64,000 bases of DNA from Rhinopomastus cyanomelas (lineage: Eukaryota > Chordata > Aves > Bucerotiformes > Rhinopomastidae). The notes under the pieces were generated by a model. That model was given only the letters and a program-made list of their open reading frames with translations, was not told the origin of the DNA and made no database searches. Shown in pieces: positions 57,351-64,000 of the stretch. Location of the stretch: positions 434,001 to 498,000 of the forward strand of contig VXBP01003402.1 of NCBI GenBank assembly GCA_013400115.1. Direction: 5' to 3'. The first letter of the stretch is position 1, and each line of letters starts with the position of its first letter. The position numbers and the translations under genes are program-made.

Positions 57351-58695
57351 GTAAGTTCTCAACAATCACCAAGGGCTTTGTTGAACGTCAGGATCAGTAA
57401 AGATTTTTTTGAACTCAACTGATCGCAGTTCCACATTCAATTTGTTTTGGCAATTTTGGTCCATTCGCCCCTCCCATGACAGCACCCTGGGGAGATCTCA
57501 GCAACAGCAGATGTGGCTGGTGCCCACTGCCCTATCAGTTCTCCCCAGGGTTTATCAGCAGCACAGGAGCAGGAGGGATGTGCTGGATCCCTACTCTCAG
57601 CCGGTCCGTCTCATCAGCATCATCAGTTTATATCATCAGTAAAATCCCAGGATAGGGATCCAATCCATCACCTTTGCTAAACCAAAGATCAGTTCCTTTA
57701 TGATTCAATTCCATCAGTGACTGATCTTTTAAATTAAATATATTAGATTCTTACAGAAAACAATAATAAAAAATAATCAGACAAAACAGTGATTAAAATC
57801 ACAGTTGATTTGCAAAGCTTTCATTGAAAGTACCGAGCAATCTGATTGTAAAAGATGTTAAGAATCAAACCCTGTTTTTCATAAGCATCAATACTATTCC
57901 AATGCAACTGGTCCACTGCCCTGTGGCTCAGTGGGTCACTCACCTAACAAACCTAAGTCTGGCCACACTCACCACCGGTGAAACCACCAGTGTCCCCAGA
58001 TACATCAGAAATTAATTTGGTCCCAACCCCCAATCTGTTTCTCAGCACAAAGAACCGACAGCAACTGCTGTCCCAAGTTTTCAGAACTCCCAACACATTT
58101 AGAATCCAACTGATACCTTTCTGTTTCCAGAGCTGGGAGTCATGCCCTGAGTCCTACAGCCACAGCTTCTGAAGCATCCCTTCATGCTCAAACCTCCATG
58201 AGAGGATTCCTTGTGAGATGGTGAGGAGACCCCCATCCTTCTCATCCCATTAGAAGCACCCAGATACGCAGCCTTCCCCCCACGGGATTATGATACACTC
58301 ACTCACACTGGGTTGCACAGAAATCACCCAGTTGCCTCCACCCTGTTCCCAGGGCTGCTCTTCAAAACAAGGTAGAGTATCAGAAACCAGATCAGCCAAG
58401 CTCATTAGAGCTGTCACAGGGAAGAGGCTTTTACCCAAAGTCAGGGTTGTCCAGTTAACAACCACCTATGACAGATGAACACTAGAAGAATCTGGTTGGT
58501 GGAAGGTAAGGAAAGATCTTTGGAGAAAATAGAAGAAATGGTTGTTGTGACCCTGACCAGTATTTCTAAAGACAAAATTAACCAGAGGGTCCCGCACAGA
58601 GTGAGCAGCCGCGTGGCTTTTGGTCCTGTGCACACTCTGCTGATTCCAGTGCCCAAGTCCTAAGTGAGTGAGTCCTTCCCCACATGTGGCTTTGT
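57351..58695 (-). other. SLC13A3: Probable SLC13A3 3' UTR
   Basis: AT-rich, repeat-free, with no plausible coding frame, lying between the stop codon and the candidate poly(A) signal. The assignment is inference. Confidence 0.4.
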
Positions 58696-58881
58696 TCATA
58701 TTTTATTTAGTGCACTTAAAGTGACATTTTCTACAGCTGCTGAGAGCGAGGTGGCATTTTCTGCATGGATGTTGGCCCACGCAGGGAAGGTCCCCAGCTG
58801 GAAGATGCTCTTGGCCCATGTGTTCATAGCCAAGCTAAGAAGCAGAACTCCCATAAGATTCATGAGCAACCCAGTTCTTGC
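58696..58881 (-). CDS. SLC13A3: SLC13A3 (NaDC3), terminal coding exon
   Basis: 61 residues plus TGA, phase 0, after a CTTTGTAG acceptor. It encodes the last membrane span (RTGLLMNLMGVLLLSLAMNT) and the outer C-terminal tail, with TWAKSIFQLGTFPAWA followed by two N-glycosylation sequons (NATS and NVTL). The human protein also has sequons in its tail (NVT and NDT). The stretch before the stop contains AATAAA. The exon was found by reading for the human-like end. Confidence 0.93.
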   Translation of the reverse strand, partial: ARTGLLMNLMGVLLLSLAMNTWAKSIFQLGTFPAWANIHAENATSLSAAVENVTLSALNKI

Positions 58882-59482
58882 CTACAAAGGAAATACAAAG
58901 ACAACTGTTGAGTTTAGACTGAACATCTCCATCATGTGAAGCATGGAGCTAACTGAATATAAACATCACAAAACCGGAGGTTTAATTGCCAGTAATAATA
59001 GCGGCATCTTAAACAGGCTTTATGGGATTTCTTAAGCCCCACAGGCCATTCTGCAGATGCTCACCAAGCTTTGATCCACCAAAAACACTGACATCTGTTT
59101 AGCCTCAGGAATGCAAGTAGCCCAGCTTCACTCCCAAGCTTTATTTCTCTGAGCTGGGGAACCTTTCCTGCATCCAGAGACCTACGCAAGTGTTGCTGCT
59201 GACTCTAGTAGGAACAGGAACAGGGGCAGGGTCTGGGAGGCGCTGAACACATTCAGGTCCATCTTTGTCACCATCTGAAGCCATGGTGGCTCCAAATTTC
59301 ACAGAGTAAGACTTCATACAGCCTCCTTCCACAGCCTTGTGCCTTCAAGCACTGCTGAGAATGCTATCAGGCTTCTGTCTGTTCTCTGCACTACACACTG
59401 AACCAGTAACAGACTGAAACACTTCTCTTACTGACACTCCTCTACAGCTGATTCAGTGTTTCCTGTGTCTGAAAGCACTTAC

Positions 59483-59620
59483 CATGTCCTTGACCATCAA
59501 GTGTCCAGAAGAAAAAGCTATTGAGTTGGGAGGTGTTGAGACTGGCAGCATGAATGCGTAGGAGCATCCTATCGTTCCTGGTATCATTAAGTAAAGAGGA
59601 TTTACCTTCAGACGGATGGC
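59483..59620 (-). CDS. SLC13A3: SLC13A3, exon with VSTPPNS motif
   Basis: 138 bp, 46 codons, phase 0 on both sides, between TTTCCCAAG and GTAAGT. It encodes AIRLKVNPLYLMIPGT and CSYAFMLPVSTPPNSIAFSS, ending HLMVKDM. The Thr-Pro-Pro-Asn loop is highly conserved in SLC13/DASS transporters and lies near the sodium and substrate site. Nearly every residue matches human NaDC3. Confidence 0.95.
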
Positions 59621-59769
59621 CTTGGGAAACAGAAAGGAACACACAATGCACCCTGGGGATTCAGGATCACAGGCAGAGACATCAAACAATGCAGACGGCT
59701 AGTGATCTGAGCACAGTCCTATCCCACACTCCGTGATGAACCATCACATCTCAACAACAGTGTCTGAAG

Positions 59770-60235
59770 GAGCCCACAGTACAAGAAGGACAGGGAGCTC
59801 CATCACAGCAGGTTCAGAGGAGGCTGCAGGGATGATCAGAGGGCTGGAGCCCCTCTATATGGGGACAGGCTGGGCTTGTTCAGCTTAGGGTGACCTAATA
59901 GTGGCCTTCCAATACATGAAGTGGGCTACAGAGAAGCTGGAGAAGGGCTTTATACAAGGGCCTGAAGTGATAAGATCAGGGGCAATGGCCTGAAACTGAA
60001 AGAGAGGAGATTTAGATTGGATATTATGAAGAAGTTCTTCACCGTGAGGGTGCCAAGGCACTGGAACAGGTTGCCCAGGGAGGTTGCGGCTGCTCCATCC
60101 CTGGCAGTGTCCAAGACCAGGTTGGATGGGTTCTGGGCAACCTGGTCTGGTGAGAGATGTCTCTGCCCTCTGGATGGAACTGGATGATCTTCAAGGTCTC
60201 TTCCAGCCTAAACCAGTTTATGACTCTATGATTCA
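59770..60235 (+). mobile_element. CR1 LINE fragment in an SLC13A3 intron
   Basis: Plus orientation from 'gcagggatgatcagagggct' to 'aaccagtttatgactctatg', antisense to the host gene. A 268-codon minus-strand frame over this region merges CR1, intron and an off-frame exon and is not a gene. Confidence 0.92.
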
Positions 60236-60415
60236 TTGTCCATGCCACACTACAGACACTTGCTCTGGTGCTTCCAAGGGTTTCAGAGCCCCTGGAGCCC
60301 AGCAGAGCCGTATGGGGCCTGCCACAGCACAGACAAAACACAAACCTGCCCATCCGAGGGGCAGAGTGAGGAGAAGAGCAGAGGAGCAGCTGTTGATGCC
60401 ACAGGAGTACCTTAC

Positions 60416-60577
60416 CAGCTCTGCCAAGACAGGCAGGAAGATGATAATGGTGGCCGTGTTGCTGGCAAACTCTGTGAATAAAGCGATGACAATTGTGATG
60501 AGGATGACAGCCACGGGTGGGGGTACCCCCTCCAGGGGATGCAAACGGCCTCCAATCCACACAGACAAACCAGACTC
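60416..60577 (-). CDS. SLC13A3: SLC13A3, exon with the second SNT motif
   Basis: 162 bp, 54 codons, phase 0, between CTCTGCAG and GTAAGG. It encodes ESGLSVWIGGRLHPLEGVPP, a membrane span (VAVILITIVIALF) and TEFASNTATIIIFLPVLAEL. Ser-Asn-Thr is the second of the paired SNT motifs that form the sodium/dicarboxylate site in this family. Strong match to human NaDC3; the protein imports succinate, alpha-ketoglutarate and N-acetylaspartate with sodium, mainly in kidney, liver and glia. Confidence 0.96.
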
Positions 60578-60900
60578 CTGCAGAGGGGTAGAGCAAACAA
60601 GGTGGGAAGGGGAGCTCCTGTGTCCCTGCAGATGAACAGATCCTCTTCCAGCACCGCAAACCGTGTGTGACCTTCTCTGACCCACACAGGCACCCATGTG
60701 CAATGTCCCCGGGGTGTCTGACAGCAAGCAGTTTGGCAGCAGCTCCCTTCCCCTGCTCAGCTATTTGATAAACAGTGTTCTCACTCGGAGTTGAGACACG
60801 TCCTTCAAGCACTGCGACCCTGGGATGCAAATTCCCCAGAGCCAAACCACCCCAAAGGACACCCTGATAAACCCTGTAGGCCAGCAGCAGCAGGACTCAC

Positions 60901-61013
60901 CTCACAACCCTTTGCCATGGCAAAGCCTCCTCCAAGCAGCAAGATTATGTTCCAGGGCACTGTCTCTTGGGCCTTCCTCCACGTCAGCAGGGGCTGCGTC
61001 TCCGTGTTTGGTG
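60901..61013 (-). CDS. SLC13A3: SLC13A3, exon with ETVPWNIILLLGGG
   Basis: 113 bp: two bases complete a split Ala codon, then 37 codons to GAG before GTGAGT. It encodes PNTETQPLLTWRKAQETVPW and NIILLLGGGFAMAKGCE. This re-entrant-loop region with the Gly-Gly-Gly turn is typical of SLC13 carriers. No long frame marks it; it was found by joining neighbouring exons. A CR1 copy begins about 30 bp upstream of its acceptor. Confidence 0.95.
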
Positions 61014-61039
61014 CTGGGTGGAGAGGAAATCCCTCGTGT

Positions 61040-61815
61040 CACAGAATCACAGAATGTTAGGGATTGGAAGGGACCTCGAAAGGTCATCCAGTCCAATCGC
61101 CCCCGCCACATCAGGATACCCAAGACCAAGTCACAGAGGAGCATGGCCAAGCGGAATTTAAACATCTCCAGAGATGGAGACTCCACAACTCCCCCGGGCA
61201 GCCCCTTCCAGTGCTCTTTCACCCCCACTGGGAAGAAGTACTTTCTCATACTGATGTGGAACCTCCTATGTTCCTACTCACACCCACTGCTGCTTGTCCT
61301 ATCATTAGATGCCACTGAGCAGAGCCTGACTCCACTCTTTCCATATTTATAAACATTAATGGGGTCACCCCTCAGTCTTCTTTTTTCCAAGCTAAAGAGA
61401 CTCAGCTCCCTCAGCCTTTCCTCATCAAGGGGATGCTGCACTCCCTTCATCATCTTCGTGGCTCTGCACTGGACTCTCTCCAGCAGTTCTGCATCCTTCT
61501 TGAACTGAGAGGCCCAAAACTGGACACATTATTCCAGATGTGTACTCATCAGGGCAAAGTAGATGGGGAAGGGAACCTCTCTCAACCTACTAACCACCCC
61601 CATTCTGATCCACCCCAGGATGCTATTTGCCTTCTTGACCACAAAGGCCCATTGCTGGTTCATGGTCATCCTGTTGGCCACCAGGACTCCCAGGACCCTT
61701 TCTCCCACACTGCTCTCCAACAGGTTAGTCCCCAACCTGTGCTGGTACCTGGGGTTGTTCTTGCCCAGATGCAAAGCTCTACACTCCTGCTCAGAGACAA
61801 GCATGTCAGTCACCA
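61040..61815 (-). mobile_element. CR1 LINE fragment in an SLC13A3 intron
   Basis: 3' end at the left ('tcacagaatcacagaatgtt'). The minus strand holds CR1 ORF2 remnants such as GTNLLESSVGERVLGVLV and NSILGWIRMGVVSR. Close relative of the copy at 46233-46745. Confidence 0.93.
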
Positions 61816-62399
61816 TCTGGCACAATGACAGCACACACCCTACAGCACAAGCTGCTGGCTGCTGGAGGCTGAAACACACACGCAGAGCCTCTAGGCAATT
61901 GAAAGTTTAATATCAGAATGCCAGATGATAATCCAGAAAAGGAAAATAAGAGACAATGTAGCTCTTAAGGGTTTCCTTGAGGGAACATTTACTATCAGGG
62001 TCATTTTCCTCTCTGCAACAGACATTCACATTGTCCTCAACAACTAGGACAGTGTGGAAGGAGGACATTTTCTACCATCTGAATCATGAAGATGACACTA
62101 ATTTTTCACTTGCTGTTCAATAGCTGGCAGGTCTTAGTTTTATAGCAAAGAGCTCATCTCCCCTAAAGCCTCCCCGAAAGGCCATCTCTTAATGAGGGAT
62201 GAAGTGAGCTGGAAGGATGCACCAGTGTGGTGGTGCTGTTCTGTTACCAAGGGCACATCTTTCATTCCAAAGAGGCCTGAGTGACTGTCGTCCTGTCCAC
62301 AGCCACCACAGCAGCTGTGTCTGACCCACAGCAGCCAGCACTGTGTCCCCATTCATCCCAGGCAGTGCTGCACCATCCTTGAGCAGCCTGACACTAAGC
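61816..62399 (-). other. SLC13A3: SLC13A3 intron sequence
   Basis: Nothing recognised between the two CR1 copies. Confidence 0.6.
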
Positions 62400-63233
62400 T
62401 GGCTGGGAATGCCGAACTGCCAGAGGGTAGAGAGGTGCTGCAGAGAGATCTGGACAGGCTGGATTGATGGGCCGAGGCCAGCTGCATGAGGTTCAATAAG
62501 GCCAAATGGCAGGTCCTGCCTTTGGGCCACAACAACCCCCAGCTGGGCTGCAGGCTTGAGGAGAGGTGGCTGGAGCTGCCCAGCAGAGAGGGACTTGGAG
62601 GTGCTGACTGACAAGATCCAGCAGGGTGCCCTGTTGGCCAAGAAGGCAAATGCCTTCCTAGCCTGCATCAGCAATAGTGTGGCCAGCAGGACCAATGAGG
62701 TGATCCTGCCCCTATATCCAGCCCTGGTGAGGCTGCACCTCCAGTATTGGGGGCAGTTTGGTCATGCAGCAGTACAGAAAGGATATGGAGGTGCTGGAGA
62801 GGGGGCAGACAAGGGCAACCGGGCTGGAGAACAGGTCTGATAGGGAGAGGCTGAGGGAGCTGGGGCTGTTCAGCCTGGAGAAGAGGAGGCTGAGGGGAGA
62901 CCTCACTGCTCTCTACAGCTACGTGAAGGGAGGGTGGAGTGAGGTAAGGGTTGGCCTCTTCTCCCCATGGACCAGCGACAAGAGAAAATGGGGTCAGGTT
63001 GTGCCAGCGGAGGGTCAGACAGGATCTTAGGAGAAACTTCTTCCCAGAAAGAGTGAGGAGGCCTTGGAACAGGCTGCCCAGTGAGGGGCTGGAGGCACCA
63101 TCCGTGGAGGGGTTTAACAAACGGGCAGCCAGGGTGTTTGAGGAGATGGGTTAGTGGTTGGGGGCTGTAGGACAGCTGGTTGGACTGGATGATCTTGAAG
63201 GTCTTTTTCAGCCTTCTTGATTCTGTGATTCAT
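62400..63233 (+). mobile_element. CR1 LINE, well preserved, antisense in SLC13A3 intron
   Basis: About 830 bp to a 'cttgattctgtgattcatg' end. Reading plus, the ORF2 end is visible (QRDLDRLD, an in-frame stop, then WAEASCMRFNKAK), followed by RERLRELGLFSLEKRRLRGD. The in-frame stop shows the copy is dead. Confidence 0.94.
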
Positions 63234-63769
63234 GAACTACTCCTCCACATTAAGACCATCTCTTATTCCAAGTGGCTTGTGGATTATCTCATTACTACTT
63301 AAGACTTGCTACCAAAACCTCAAAAGGCTCTTGGTACCAAAACCTGCTGGAGAGTTTGAGCTTTAATAGTTTAAATTCTAAATCATTCTTGCAACTGAGG
63401 AAGGCCCCCTGTTTCTGAGTGTGGACAACCCACACAACACTGCCCTCTCAGAGCTTTGTGCTCCCCTGGGAGGGACAGGAACTATTTGGGAGTCAGCAAT
63501 CAAACTTCTGCTTCACCTTGAGGTCTGCTGTGGTAAACCAGTACTGATTTCAGTTCTCTGACAGCTACGTGAGCAACAGTAGAGCAGTGATTGCTAAACC
63601 TCTCCTGGCACTGCAGAACAAAAGCCTCTGGAGGAACCCACTGCACCCTCAGGGCACTGCTGATGCAGAGGGAGATCCAAGGGGAGAGAACTTGGACTCC
63701 TGCTCCATGCCTGCCCTGCCAGAGCACAAGCAAAGGCAGAGCCCTTGCCCACAGAGGTCTTCTACTCAC
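63234..63769 (-). other. SLC13A3: SLC13A3 intron sequence
   Basis: Nothing recognised. The donor GTGAGT of the next exon lies at 63769-63764. Confidence 0.6.
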
Positions 63770-63867
63770 CTTTCAAGTCAAACCACCACCTGAGGGAAGG
63801 TTTTTGCGAAGGGAAGAAGAACAGTATAATCACAATGGTGATTCCTGTAACGGCGTCTGAGATAAAC
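63770..63867 (-). CDS. SLC13A3: SLC13A3, exon with FFFPSQKPSLRWWFD
   Basis: 98 bp, starting with the last base of a Gly codon after TTTGGACAG and ending with the first base of an Ala codon before GTGAGT. It encodes FISDAVTGITIVIILFFFP and SQKPSLRWWFDLK, a membrane span and the following cytoplasmic loop, matching human NaDC3 closely. It is the most upstream exon in the window; the exons for the N-terminal half lie beyond 64000. Confidence 0.95.
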
Positions 63868-64000
63868 CTGTCCAAAAGCAGCAAAAACATGGGTAAGAAG
63901 CACAAGGCTGTGGAATTACAAAGTTTATGAGAACAGGGATTTACCAAAGACGATTACAAGTTTCCATCAAGTTTGAACAGGGCTCATTGTTCACAAGTCT

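Noticed and set aside
60039..60845. 268-codon minus-strand open frame
   Set aside because: It merges antisense CR1, intron and the SLC13A3 exon read in the wrong frame; the real exon is 60416-60577 in another frame.
1..64000. CRISPR arrays, operons, tRNA or rRNA genes
   Set aside because: No regularly spaced direct repeats with unique spacers and no cloverleaf or rRNA sequence seen; the DNA is vertebrate nuclear.

Overview
The window is eukaryotic and almost certainly avian. Short spliced exons with AG/GT borders sit among roughly thirty fragments of CR1 non-LTR retrotransposons, the dominant interspersed repeat of bird genomes. CR1 is recognised by its octamer-like 3' ends (variants of ATTCTATG), the 'ggttggaagggacctc' block beside them and decayed reverse-transcriptase remnants. 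Compact introns and frequent CR1 fit a small bird chromosome. The species cannot be named from the sequence.

Four protein-coding genes can be supported, all by exon-level similarity that I recognise. (1) Plus strand, about 10.4-15.9 kb: the last three coding exons of junctophilin-2 (JPH2). Its MORN-repeat exons lie to the left, outside the window, so 1-10440 is read as JPH2 intron. (2) Minus strand, 26.0-33.5 kb: a complete two-coding-exon thyrotropin-releasing-hormone receptor of 379 aa, best read as the TRHR3-type receptor that mammals lack. (3) Minus strand, 46.8-50.4 kb: osteoclast stimulatory transmembrane protein (OCSTAMP), two coding exons (452 aa), with a probable further 5' exon not located. 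(4) Minus strand, from about 57.3 kb to beyond the right edge: the last five coding exons of SLC13A3, the sodium-dependent dicarboxylate transporter NaDC3. JPH2 and the receptor are tail to tail; the other three genes are in tandem on the minus strand.

The genes do not form one pathway. JPH2 tethers sarcoplasmic reticulum to plasma membrane in heart and muscle, TRHR is a Gq-coupled peptide receptor, OCSTAMP acts in osteoclast and macrophage fusion, and SLC13A3 imports Krebs-cycle dicarboxylates. Their grouping is historical: human 8q carries JPH1, DCSTAMP and TRHR, the paralogues of three of the genes here, so the window looks like one arm of a vertebrate whole-genome-duplication paralogon.

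The rest is intron and intergenic DNA holding CR1 copies (one clear nested insertion at 47.84-48.77 kb), one probable endogenous-retroviral LTR with a primer-binding-site-like stretch near 6.6-7.1 kb, small minisatellites and microsatellites, and a few AT-rich blocks that could be conserved regulatory DNA. I saw no RNA genes, CRISPR array, prokaryotic genes or previously undescribed protein system. The most interesting signals are the paralogon, the third TRH-receptor type, and CR1 insertions crowding the ends of the receptor and OCSTAMP genes.
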